Shown here piece by piece: positions 33,681-45,200 of a stretch of DNA of 64,000 nt (position 1 is the stretch's first letter; each line of letters begins with the position of its first letter). The DNA comes from Axinella damicornis (Eukaryota; Porifera; Demospongiae; Axinellida; Axinellidae), in the NCBI GenBank assembly GCA_963931865.1, contig OZ007506.1, positions 1,076,241 to 1,140,240 of the forward strand. The letters run 5' to 3'. A program made the position numbers and the translations under genes. The notes beneath the pieces were generated by a model. It did not search any database, was not told where the DNA came from, and saw only the letters and a list, made by a program, of their open reading frames with translations.

Positions 33681-36600
33681 TCCCCAGGTTCCTTGTTCCA
33701 GGTCTGATGTCTTCAGTAGCAAGTCTGTCTCGATGTTAGAGAAGAGAAAGATGATGAAGTTCCTCACCTTCTGTTCAGAGTTTGAGAGCCATCCAGAAGA
33801 ATATGAGGGTACCCACACTAAACAGTACAAGTAGCTTCACTCGCTCAGCTACTTTTCCTTCGTTCGCCTACGTGAGTAATCTGGCGCTGGGCAGCTCTCT
33901 GTGCAGAGCTGCTACTCCCCAATTGCGTCCGCTTCAGCTGCTGCTCCCAGATTGCATCCGCTTCAGCTGCTGCTCGCCGCTTATGTACGCTTCAGCTGCT
34001 GCTCCCCAATTGCGTCCACTTCAACTGCCGCTCCCCGATTGCGCCCGCTTCAACTGCTGCTCCCCGATTGCGCCCGCTTCAACTGCTGCTCCCCGATTGC
34101 GCCCGCTTCAACTGCTGCTCGAGCTGTTCTGGAAGATTCCAGCCCAATGTTCCCGAACTTTCTTTGTGGAGTTCTAAATTGAAATACGAAGGTCGCACAT
34201 CACTAGTCTAGTCCCGCCCCACGAACATCCCACTTCCGTCACAGACACACGTTAAAATCTTAATGTATTGATTGTATGCTACTTGACAAGAGTGCATGAT
34301 TACATCATCGTCATTGCGGCAATGATGATGATGTCGTGTTCAAGCTCTTTATCTTGAGCATGACTCCAAGAGCATGGTTATCATGTGACTTGAGCCTGAT
34401 TTGACCATGGCTATGGTGACCTAAGTGTGAATTGATCATGTGACTTGAGCATGGCTTGATCATGTGACTTTAACCTGGACTTAAGTGTGAATTGATCATG
34501 TGACTTGAGCATGGCTTGATCATGTTACTTGAGTATGATTTAAACATGGCTGTCATGTGACTTGGGCAGACTGTAGTATGACTTGAAAAGTGAGGTTAAA
34601 ATTTTGCTGTCCTGCAGAGTTTGTCTCCCTGCCCTATGTGGAATTCCTGAGGTTGAAGGAGCTCACCCCCAACCTCATCCAGTACATTGTGCACTGTATT
34701 GCCATGGTGGATGAACAGCTCCCCACCCTGGAGGTGAGCACTGCAGCAATGTCTTGGGTCTTGGTCCCCCCCCCCCCGGCTATGCTGCAAGAACAATCTG
34801 TGAATAACGTGTACTGATGTTCCAGCAACTATATTAAGTAGTAGTGCGAAGGCATGATGTCACAGAAATATTTCTGGAAGCAATACCCTAACCCTTGACC
34901 ACGCCCCTACAGATATTCAGTGTTGTAAAAAACAGTCTTTTCACAATGCCTCCTTTCTCCCCCCTTCTTTTAGGGTTTAAAAGCTACCAAGATCTTCCTC
35001 AATTCTCTCGGACGTTACGAGAATGCCCCATTTTTGTGCCCCATCTTCGGTGCTGGGGAACTCCCACAAGCTTTTTGCAGGTACAGCACACAGTGGTCAC
35101 ATGTTCCTGATTGTCACATGAATCAACAATTGTCACATGACTGCACGTGACCTCAGGCTCTGTGCAGTGTTTGGTGGTGTCTACTGCCTTCGGAGACACA
35201 TTCAGTCTCTGGTGGTTTCCAGGGAAACGAACAAAGTCACAGGAATCGTCTGCTCCACAGGACAGAGAATATCATGCTCGTAAGTTTTGCATGTATCTCT
35301 CTTCTCCAGAGCTGGTTGATGTTAGCCTCGCTAATGTGGCAAGGCTAATGTGTTCCCATCAAGGGAAACGTTTGTAGCAACAAACTCAATTCCTCCGCAG
35401 TGCTGTTGTATCCTCGGCAGCAGTGTTGAAAGACACGTTAGAGTTCAGAGAGAGTCTGAGGTGCGTGGATGTACTCCTTCTGTGTCTCTTGCACTGTCCA
35501 CTTCACGCAGTTCACATCTCCGTCCTGTAGCACTACCAGGCTGTCCAGAGGAGTGTTTGTGGCAGCTGGACCCATCCAGAACACAGAGGGAAGGGTACGT
35601 CAAGGAAGCAGAGATGTAAACATTGTATGAAATCATATAATGGGATTGTTTTCGAGCTACAACAATTGAACCTCTCTCCAGACACGTTGCTGGCTCACTC
35701 GATATCACTTGAAACAATGTATCAATATGTGTGCTAGATGCATCAATGTGTGTGTCAAGTTATATTATGTTGTGTAGTCAACAATGTATTGTCTCGATCG
35801 ATTGATCTTGAAGGCTGGCTATGCTCGTCCATTTATCATGAAATTCCTACGCAAACCAGCAGTATTGTACCAGGACTGAAGTGTGCATAGCAACCTTATC
35901 CCTCCTCCTCCAGCTTAGAAAGGATAGCTGCTTGTTAGCTATCACACAGCAACAATTTAGCAAGACATTGTTGCCCCCCCAATTCCTGCACAGCTGTCCG
36001 TGATAACCATCCCACCCCACTCGCTGGGCTCCGACCAGAGTGTGGCCGTCACCCTCCTGCAGTTGGACCCTACCACCAACAGCACTGCTGAGGGAACCTG
36101 TGAGTGAATGGAGAACTTCTCCTTTTGTCTTTTCATTTACCTCCCGAAAGTTGGAGCCCACTATTCAAGTTTGCTATTGCCCTTGTAGACTAACAGATAT
36201 GTTGGTCTCCAGTAGCCTTGTTCCCAGGCCTTGCAGAGTGGGGAATTCAGGCAACATAGAGTAGGAAATATTCCCTACGTGGCCTGGGAATGAGACTGGG
36301 TCTCTAGTAGCTACTTATTGTATTGAGGAGGGGAAGCTGGCCCTCAAGTGTTGTTAATGCAGCTGTCAATTCCTCACCTTCCAGACATGATTCACATGAT
36401 ATCTCTCAGCGTCAGCGACACAGCACAGCAGGACCTTGAGTGTGTGGCCAGGACCCTCTTCAAGATGGAGGACCAAGCAGGTGGGTGGTCATGTGATCTC
36501 TATGTTGTGACCTATCATGTGTGGCCTCTTCCAGAAAGTTGTGTGATCTCTGCCAAAGTAATGTGACTGTCATGTGACTTTGACCCCTCCCAGAGTCCAA

Positions 36601-37180
36601 CAGTGCTGGTCCCAGATTACTGTGGTCACTCTACTACAATGCCACCATTTGTACCGCAAATCAAACTCAGGTGGCATCCTTGGATATCCCGAGTGGTGTC
36701 CATGTGGCCTCCGACCCTGATGGAACAGTGGCCTATGAAAGTGCTGTGAAAGAAGTATGGTTGTGTGTGATTGTCTGAGCTTTTCAGTTTGGCTTCAATG
36801 TTCAGATTTTCAATGTGAGCACAGTAATCATGGTGCTTGCTCACGTGCCAATACAGTAATATTGCTGCCCTCTCATTGGTCAGTAAGTATCCCCTCCCCC
36901 AATTTTCTGCACGAGTAGTGTCTTGAAAGCTACAACTGTAATGTCTTGCAACATTGCTGTCTCTGCTCAGGCGCAGGTGTTGTTTGAGAGGATTTGCCCA
37001 GGAGTTGACTTCCTCCCCCAGCCACCAGACCCTGAGGATATCATTTATGAGGAGAACCCTGGCAATGAGGACACTAACGAGCCCCAAGGACAGGTGCCAC
37101 CTGCTGATGAGTCTCAAGGTCAGGCTCGACCTGCTGAAGATGGTGATGAAACTGATGATCACACAAATCCAGAGCAGTGA
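32188..37180 (+). CDS. CHM: Rab escort protein (component A of Rab geranylgeranyl transferase)
   Basis: Presents newly made Rab GTPases to geranylgeranyl transferase II and delivers them to membranes (GDI/REP family, cytosolic). Fifteen exons in phase, about 661 residues (human 653): 32188-32248, 32316-32382, 32612-32815, 32959-33301, 33383-33499, 33688-33808, 34618-34733, 34974-35080, 35157-35279, 35401-35470, 35511-35594, 35994-36099, 36385-36480, 36594-36754, 36971-37180. The N-terminal nucleotide-fold motif is [20 protein letters not shown], then [13 protein letters not shown] Pro/Glu-rich insert fills exon 4. REP-typical blocks follow: [74 protein letters not shown]. The C-terminus has LFERICPG and [13 protein letters not shown], which separates REP from GDI. 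Exon 10 and 11 limits rest on a 40-nt intron chosen for phase. Confidence 0.95.
33600..33680. repeat. (CA)n microsatellite
   Basis: CA repeat ending at the acceptor of REP exon 6. Confidence 0.9.
33835..34260. repeat. Dispersed element with internal 29-bp tandem units, copy 1
   Basis: It starts TAGCTTCACTCGCTCAGCTA, then has GCGCTGGGCAGCT, then several CCCCGATTGCGCCCGCTTCA-type units, and ends with GTTCTGGAAG and CACACGTTAAAATCTTAATG. The same order of blocks appears at 52960-53340. It is in REP intron 6. Confidence 0.65.
34430..34545. repeat. About 68-bp duplication
   Basis: GTGAATTGATCATGTGACTT followed by GAGCATGGCTTGATCATG occurs twice in REP intron 6. Confidence 0.65.
36212..36297. repeat. 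Degenerate fold-back copy
   Basis: AGCCTTGTTCCCAGGCCTTG ... ACGTGGCCTGGGAATGAGAC, in REP intron 12. Confidence 0.5.
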
Positions 37181-37247
37181 CTTGGTTGATTAGTTTTTGT
37201 GTTCTGAAACTTTTTTTGTGAATACACTTTCAACGATACAATTGTTG

Positions 37248-39194
37248 TCATAATTCAGTCCTCCCAGAGCTTCCTGGTAAGTTGCCTAGCAGCCACTGCA
37301 GGAGGTCAATGTTCCCACGCAGCAGCAGCTTCTCCTCCAGCCGGAGTGTCACTGCATTCCGGGCATTGACAGAGAGCCCGGCCCCCTGCAGCAGCAGTTC
37401 CTCATCTTCCTGTAATTTATGGAACATCACTCAATATAATATTATGCCAGTAACCAAGGCGTTTACAGATTTCATACTCAACAGAAACAATCAACATAGA
37501 TCGAGAATGGGCTCCTCAACTCCTGATCATACATGTACCTGGTACCAGTCATATTTTCAGCTTCCTGTTAACAGTTGGTTGGCTCATGTGCACCACTTAC
37601 AAATCACGTGATTTTCTGATAGTGATATGTTGCCAATCATATTTGCATTGCGCCAGGCACCAAGGCTCAATCAGCAATGAATATGCTAGTTCATCTCTAT
37701 GCCGTCTGCATGAGACTGGTCACACACAGACACGTACACACACTAGCTGACCTCGGGCATAGTTTCATAAGCACTCAAGATGTTCTGTAAATAATCCACT
37801 GCTTTTCTGAGAGCCTTCTTCTCACCCTCACCACTGAGAGCCTGGGAATAAGCAGAGCTGAGCTACATAATGTATTCTGACAGGTGGGGTGCAAATATAT
37901 AATTATATAGTGTACCTCTGACAAGGGTTGAGGTGAGTTGGCTGCTTTGTTGAGGTCTGACGTGGATCCTACTATCAGTCTCATTGCCCTAACCTGCAGT
38001 GCACAGCCAACAAACACTACATTCTTGAATACGTACAGACCTCAATCTCCTCCAAATTGGTTAGTTGCATAGAAATGAGGTGATTGCAACTAGTGTGATA
38101 CTTGCAGTGATCACATGACATCACATGACTGGCTCACCAGTTCCGTGATGGTAGGGTTAGCTGCATCAGATCTTGATAACTGAAAGAACAGCTGCCTATA
38201 CAGAGAATTGGATATGTAGCGAATTCATTCTCCATAAATTTACAGTGGCATATAATTATTTCCTCTGCCAGAACGTTACATGGCCTACCTGAAGATCGGT
38301 AGTTTCTCTGCTACCTTTGTTCTGAGCATGGACAGAAACAATTGAAGACAGCATGGCTATGATGTACTAACCTCATTCCCACGTACTTGCATAATGCAAG
38401 CAATAGATTAATGAAGGTGGGAGCGGCCTGGGAACAAGGCTAGTAGCCTACACAGGGTTCAGATAACTCACCAACCTGGAGGTAAAATCAGGCAAACTTG
38501 TACTTATCTCTGGAGGCTGCAAGTGAAGCATGTAATGTCACATATGAAACCTTTGTCGTGGAATCAGTTTGCATGCTGTGCATGCACCTTGATTGACATA
38601 CTGTCGTAGGGGTTGCCCCTGGCAACAAACCCATAGTGCATAAGTAGGCGGCCATTGTGACGCATGGCTGGACGAAGGGCATACTCCACCAGCAGCTGGA
38701 ATGGAATAGACTGAGTGTGCACGTACTGCAGTGTATGCTGTACAGCTATTGAGTGTACTGTGATTTAATGTGGTTACTACAATATAACTTATGCATGGCG
38801 TATTGTTAATGTGCCACAGTTTACTGGGTATAACCAGACTTGCCAAATCTCACGGACTGTGCTTGAGACTTAATTAATGGTTCATTCACAATCATTTCCA
38901 CCCAAAAGTGCAAATCTCACGCCTAGAAACCATTAATATTTTTTGACAGCAAATCCCACACATACATAGTCCTCGTTCTCACGCATAAACAGCCTGCCTC
39001 TCCCGCATCTGCCTTAAAGGCTGGCATCTCTACCTGTGCTCCAGCAGCAACTGCCTTGGTAGTGGAGCACTCAAAGTGGGTGGAGGCCTCATTTGTGTCA
39101 CACAACACGTTACTCCCACCTTCAGCCACTGCCATGTTCAACATGTCGGCCACAGGAACCAGGCATGAAGCTGTGTGTGTGTGTGTGTATGTGT

Positions 39195-39244
<50 letters not shown>

Positions 39245-40735
39245 TGCATATGTGTACGTATGTGCATGTGTGTTGTGTGGCACAGAATATGACCTATCCA
39301 CAAGTCCTCAATCTTTTTATGCCAGCACATGTACCCATTTGCCAGTGTCCCTCCTGATCTAGCACTCTGACTCTGTGTGCTCGCGACGTCCACACAGATA
39401 TACCCCAGAGGAGGTCCTCCCTGTGTTTGTGGTGCATGTGTACCATGGGAGGAAGGGGGTCCCAATGTGTGAGTCAAGTGGAGAGAGGAGGGGGATCGAG
39501 GAACAGAGGCATAACCAATCAAACTCACCTGGTAAATGTAGGGAAAACATCTGGATATTTTGCAAGGGTTGTCCAGATTTCATCATAGGCCTAGCCAGAA
39601 TGAAACAACTAGTACTAAATTAAGTTCTCACAAGCTAACCATACATTGTACCTTGCTGGCAGCCGCCTGTTGCTTTGCCACAAAATCTTTAACCTTTGCA
39701 GAAGAGGGAAGAAGAAAGAAATCGGTCGTAACACTACCAGTCTCTTTCTTTCATGTTGTAGAACTCCAATAACACGTACGAGAGATGCTTGAAATTGAGA
39801 TAGCTCTTCTTCACTGAAGAACAGAGTGGTGTTTGTTTGTGTTGGGAGAGCATTGAGGTACGGCTGCCAGTACGAGTCACCCCTGAGCCTCTCGTAAGCC
39901 ACAAACAGAGCCTTCAAGTTGGTGCTACTGAGGTGCTCCAGCTCATCCGCCAGTGGACCAAACTGCTCTGAGACCAGCGCGTGTTCAATGTTGATCACAG
40001 CAGAGAGCGGAGTACGAGTTACTGTCTCACCAGCCTGTGTTATACATGTGTATGTATTGTGCATGGGTGGTGAATGGGTGAACCAGAGCCTTCGCACGGG
40101 GAGGGGCCTTGGCACCATCCAGTTGTCCCCAGGTCGGAATGTTGACCTAACAAACCAGAACCGTTGATTGCAGATGACGTCATGGAAAGATTTTTCTCCA
40201 GGCTTTCAGAGTCACTAGCAGCTAGACATGGCAAATTGCTATGCTATATATACCTGAGTGAAAGTTGAGGGAAGCAATGAAAAGGTCAACTGTGATCGTA
40301 CGCATAGTATTGCATTTGGTCGCCAATTACCCATGCATAATTGGGGGCAACTTGAATGTAAGCATGTGCCCAGCCCCTTCCTCCTCCCCCGGGCCGTGCG
40401 GAGGGTCCGCAGCTCAATGCACAAATTACAAGTTGCTGGTTATATGCTACCAGTACATTTAAGGTGAAAGATTTATAACAGGCCAATACACTGGGGCGTC
40501 CCCACCATATCTGCATGAAAGTGTATTCACATCTGCTTGCCTTCAGGTCCACCTGAGCCACCACGCCCACCCCCATTCCAGGCACGAGCTGCACGGACGC
40601 GCCGTTCAAGTCTCCCCCCAACTCTTCAACCCACGACAGCAGGATCCGGTACTGGTCCCCAGGCTGCTGCTCCGAACAGACTGCAGCAGCTGCTAGGAGC
40701 ACCAGCAGAAACACCCGACTTCCGACAGTCGCCAT
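37248..40735 (-). CDS. SET-domain protein (SETD3/Rubisco-LSMT-like) with N-terminal signal-peptide-like segment
   Basis: Plant-Rubisco-LSMT/SETD-type fold: split SET domain followed by a substrate-binding-like helical domain. Twelve exons in phase, 437 residues: 40735-40541, 40034-39780, 39693-39652, 39590-39529, 39420-39335, 39170-39034, 38695-38588, 38516-38476, 38195-38138, 37993-37916, 37841-37752, 37409-37248. It starts MATVGSRVFLLVLLAAAAVC, a good signal peptide or anchor; an in-frame ATG six codons upstream would add MRRGWV. SET-family cues are ERLRGDSYWQPYLNALP, FFSEEELSQFQ, AYDEIWTTLAKYPDVFP, CLVPVADMLN, STHFECSTTKAVAAGAQ and HYGFVARGNPYDS. The usual NH dipeptide reads NM (ADMLNM), so methyltransferase activity is doubtful. 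Intron 1 has a GC donor. The stop codon faces that of REP, 67 bp away, and a TTAA element begins 61 bp upstream of the start. Confidence 0.85.
39175..39242. repeat. (GT)n followed by 34-bp poly(G)
   Basis: A GT tract from about 39172 runs into G at 39209-39242. It is intronic, right at the acceptor of SET-gene exon 6 (exon start 39170). Confidence 0.75.
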
Positions 40736-40795
40736 GACCCAGCCACGCCTCATGCACCCCGCCCCTGCACATATCCCATCCGCCCTGTTGACCCT

Positions 40796-41405
40796 TTAAC
40801 CCTTTAAGCCCCAACGACGTCTATAGGCGTCATTTAGACCCTATGCACTTGTAGGGCTTCTCGCCAGTCCAAAAAGAGACCAAAAAGTCTTCAGAGGGCC
40901 TAGGGACGACTTTAAGGCACGAACTCAAAAATTTGGTCAGATTTTGGCGCGCCTCCCCCACTAAACGTACAAGCGGGGGGGGTTTCGAAGGGGGGGGCGG
41001 CAGCCCCCCCTTCGGCCTGTCATGGGCGTTTTTTGATTTTAATGAGATTCATTGACCCGAGAATTTTTGACTAATGATATTCATAGACCCCACCCAGGGC
41101 CTCAAGAAAACCTGCAAATTGGTGGTGTAAGGTGTGCCATCAGTCAGATCTGGCCCAAGTTTAGGGAAATGCTGGGCGAAAATCCGGCTGACATCCACCT
41201 TTGACCTCCGATTGCTGGCCTTGTGGGGGGTCATGAATATCATTAACGGTATTGCCAGAGGGGTCTCTCCATGTGTGCGGGCCCCACCAAGTTTGGCCGC
41301 TGAGGAGCGAATGCTGTGGGAGAGGAGTACCTACGAAAGTGGTGTGCGCTGAATGCATGAAAATGTGTTGTCTTGGTGGGAAGAATTCCGTGGTTAAAGG
41401 GTTAA
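40796..41405. mobile_element. piggyBac-like remnant, copy 1
   Basis: 610 bp bounded by TTAA at both ends (40796-40799, 41402-41405) with inverted termini TTAACCCTTTAA and AAAGGGTTAA. On the plus strand at about 41290-41400 a frame reads ECCGRGVPTKVVCAECMKMC, spaced like the C-terminal Cys-rich domain of piggyBac transposases. The rest has no intact transposase. It lies 61 bp upstream of the SET-gene start codon. Confidence 0.6.
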
Positions 41406-41519
41406 TATGTGCATGGAGGATCAATGAATCTCATTAAAAATCGGCAAACCATCCCAAACTGGCACACAGTGCAAGTCTAGGCCGTTTTGAGGGCCCATTC
41501 TCACCAACTATGAATCTCA

Positions 41520-42129
41520 TTAACCCTTTAAGCCCCAATGATGTCTATAGGCGTCATTTAGACCCTATGCACTTGTAGGGCTTCTCGCCAGTCCAAAAAG
41601 AGACCAAAAAGTCTTCAGAGGGCCTAGGGACGACTTTAAGGCACGAACTCAAAAATTTGGTCAGATTTCGGCGCGCCTCCCCCACTAAACGTACAAGCGG
41701 GGGGGTTTCGAAGGGGGGGCGGCAGCCCCCCCTTCGGCCTGTCATGGGCGGTTTTTGATTTTAATGAGATTCATTGACCCGAGAATTTTTGACTCTAATG
41801 ATATTCATAGACCCCACCCAGGGCCTCAAGAAAACCTGCAAATTGGTGGTGTAAGGTGTGCCATCAGTCAGATCTGGCCCAAGTTTAGGGAAATGCTGGG
41901 CGAAAATCCGGCTGACATCCACCTTTGACCTCCGATTGCTGGCCTTGTGGGGGGTCATGAATATCATTAACGGTATTGCCAGAGGGGTCTCTCCATGTGT
42001 GCGGGCCCCACCAAGTTTGGCCGCTGAGGAGCGAATGCTGTGGGAGAGGAGTACCTACGAAAGTGGTGTGCGCTGAATGCATGAAAATGTGTTGTCTTGG
42101 TGGGAAGAATTCCGTGGTTAAAGGGTTAA
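41520..42129. mobile_element. piggyBac-like remnant, copy 2
   Basis: Also 610 bp, TTAA-flanked, in the same orientation and almost identical to copy 1 (a few substitutions and small indels, for example in the G run near 41700). It ends about 80 bp beyond the RARS1 stop codon. Spacer 41406-41519 separates the copies. Confidence 0.6.
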
Positions 42130-42208
42130 CATATCCGGTGCTTCACGTGGGGTGCTTGATACAAAATTAATACAAACAAAAATGATTGTTACAATTCTCC
42201 CTCAGTTG

Positions 42209-45200
42209 TCACATTTTGCTGACCGGCTCCAGTCCAAGAATATAGAATGACTTGTCCAATACTTTGGCCGTGGCTTCACAGAGCAGAATGCGGCTCATGT
42301 TGACCTTGATGACCTCTCCTGTTTGCCTGTCTTTCTCCACACAGTAGCAGGCATCATAAAACTCGGTGAAGGTTGTGCATAGTTCGTAAAGGTAGTCACA
42401 GAGGACATGCGGGTAAAGATCATCCATGATTCGAGTTATGACTTCAGGGAAGCGTATGACACACTTTGCTAGTTTGAGCTCCTTCTCATGCGAGACATCA
42501 ATGACTGTGGTCAGTGCAGCCTCCAGGAGCTGTTCTTCAGTGATATTTGCCAGACGGGCAATTGATCTGTACATGGGTGTGTGTGCATGTGTGCATGTGT
42601 ACATGTGACAGTGTGGGTGGGTGTGTGTGTGCATGTGCACACACCCTGGCTAATAATATTACTAGAAGAATGCGCAACATTGTGGGGGCGAGCCTGAGCG
42701 AGTGCATGTGCAGAACATGGAGCAGTTGCATGCACATGATAGAAAATTTGCGACTGAGCATAGCACAGCCTCAGGCCACAGAATACGGGACAACTATCAT
42801 AAGGGAAATGGGGGCATTACGGAACACCCAAGCCTCTGGGATTCTAGCAACGACTAACCAGCTCTTGGATACAAGTTACAAATGATACATACTACATAAA
42901 CACCACCTAACTTCAAACCAAATATCACTGCTGTACCGCTGCACAAACACTATTAAATAACTACTGCAGGCAATTTGGAACACTGGAGGGTATTTTGGAA
43001 CATCCCACTGTGATTGCACTACTCCAGTCAGGAGAAGACTCAACCAAATTAGTAGGTACCCAAAACAAGAACAGGAGCGGAGCTGTGAGCCAGTCTAGCT
43101 GAAGCAGTCTAACACACCATGTCCTCTCCCTGTAGTTGGACAAGGAGCTGTGAGCCAGTCTAGCTGAAGCAGTCTAACACACCATGTCCTCTCCCTGTAG
43201 TTGGACAAGCATTGGCTGTTGTGTATTCACTGAAGAGGTCGAGTGACTTCAATACACATTGCCGCAGGAAGTGTGAGTCAGGCAATACTTAAATGGTGCT
43301 TGGCAATGACAGATGACACGGCAATACTTAAATGGTGCTTGGCAATGACAGATGACACATTTGTTGCTATGTGGAAGCTCTTATCGCTGTAGCCATTGAA
43401 TAGGTAGGTCTACAAGTGGTCTCCGTCCTTGCTATCACCATGATCGAGGAGGTAGACAGTCGTGTCTCTCGTTTGTACTGCTGCCGACGTTTAGCAAGTT
43501 GACACATGACTCAATGAAGTCTCCATTACTTGCACAAGAACACGCGTGTGTATTACAAACAGACAAGAATATTGCAAGAATACACTTCATGCTACAGTGG
43601 GGCTCGCTCAAATAGAATGTATCGGTATCATACTAGTTATATTGGTAAAAGAAAACAGCTAGTATCGGTGGTACAACTTTACAAAATGCACCTACTGTCG
43701 TTACTCAGCTCTCTCTAGCACTATAGCGGGTGCTTCGCTTTCACTCATGGTAACAGTACACACCTTATGCCGAACGACAGAGAAGGTGGTTGTTGTCATA
43801 GAATTAGTGGCCGCCACTATCGATATGGAAGAACAGCTGTCTAAGTACATGCAAACAGGAAGTTATATGTTGCCCTAATTACCTAGCCGGTATCCGAACC
43901 TTAAAGGGCAAACACTGCCCCAATACCGGGGAAGGCAGAAAAGTCACAAGACCAACATTACAGTACTGGCTGTGTAATCAAGCCTGGAGAGAAGACCCAC
44001 GGGTTGTGAACATCTGATATGTCTGTTGTTAGAGGAACTCTCCCCCCACTGGTATAAGCTTGCACAAGTCTAAAGCCTTGCAGGCCAACACCTGCATCCC
44101 ACTCAAGCTGAGGTGATGTCATATGCTGAAGTGCTTCATAAATATATTAGTTAACAGCTGTAGCTATGAGATCTGCAACCTGACACTGGGAATTATCATG
44201 GAGGCTTCACGAAGCCCCTTCACTTTGCTTCAGTTTGTTACCTGATTCTGGTGTATGTATACAGCAGATAGACAGCTGTGTTGCCTTTGTCTTCCAGCAT
44301 CTGTTGGAGGGAGGGAGGGAGGGAGGGAGGGAGGGAGGGAGGGAGGGAGGGAGGGAGGGAGGGAGGGAAGGGGGGGAGGGAGGGAGGGAGGGAGGGAGGG
44401 AGGGAAGGGGGGGAGGGAGGGAGGGAGGGAGGGAGGGAAGGGGGGGGAGGGAGGGAGGGAGGGAGGGAGGGAGGGAAGGGAGGAGGGAGTAGAGAAGGAT
44501 AGAGGAGCTGATGAGACATTCATATCTGTATGTACATATGCTGTCACACACGCCTTGATATAACAAGAAACCATGTGTTGGCACTTGCAAACCCAATCTT
44601 CCCACAAGGAAAAATGACTGGTGATCAAAAGCTGGAACCGGCATAGTTCACTGTTGTCCATTTGACCTGGGCTAAGCAGTAGAGTACAACCAGGATTGGG
44701 ATGGTGCCTGCAAACTACATGTATGTCAATCATACTGCTCTCACATACCTTGTCAAAGGAAAAGACATAGTCGTTGGTTCGAGTGTGTGAGAGGTCGGCG
44801 TATTTGATGCAGCCATAGGCAACAGATTTCTGGGCAGCCTGTAGCTCCTCTGCAGTCAGCACCTGGGAATGTGGGCTGCAGAGTAACGGCAGCTCGTACA
44901 TGTACCACAAATAAACCACACCGCTGGCTAGTTACAGTACCAACGCTGGCTAGTTAAATTACAGTACCAACGTTCAACATCACAGTTTTCCAGATTACAT
45001 TGTACATGTACACCTCAGCAAAATCTGAGCTCCTGATCCATAGATCTAGATGTATGGCTTACAGGAAACATGAGTTAGTTGACAGCCAACTCTGCTCCAC
45101 AGCTTACAGGTACCTATCCCTGAGCTGACAGCAAACCCCATTCTGATCTGTAGGTCACCTTTCACTCTCACCTCATGGATTAATGCATTCACCAGCCCAT

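Noticed and set aside
41049..41243. Minus-strand frame MIFMTPHKASNRRSKVDVSR, duplicated at 41761-41967, as a gene
   Set aside because: It is part of the duplicated TTAA element and short; the piggyBac-like Cys cluster is on the other strand.
44230..44560. Pro/Ser-rich (LPPSLPPS) frames on the minus strand
   Set aside because: These are translations of the GGGA/CCCT microsatellite before RARS1 exon 11.
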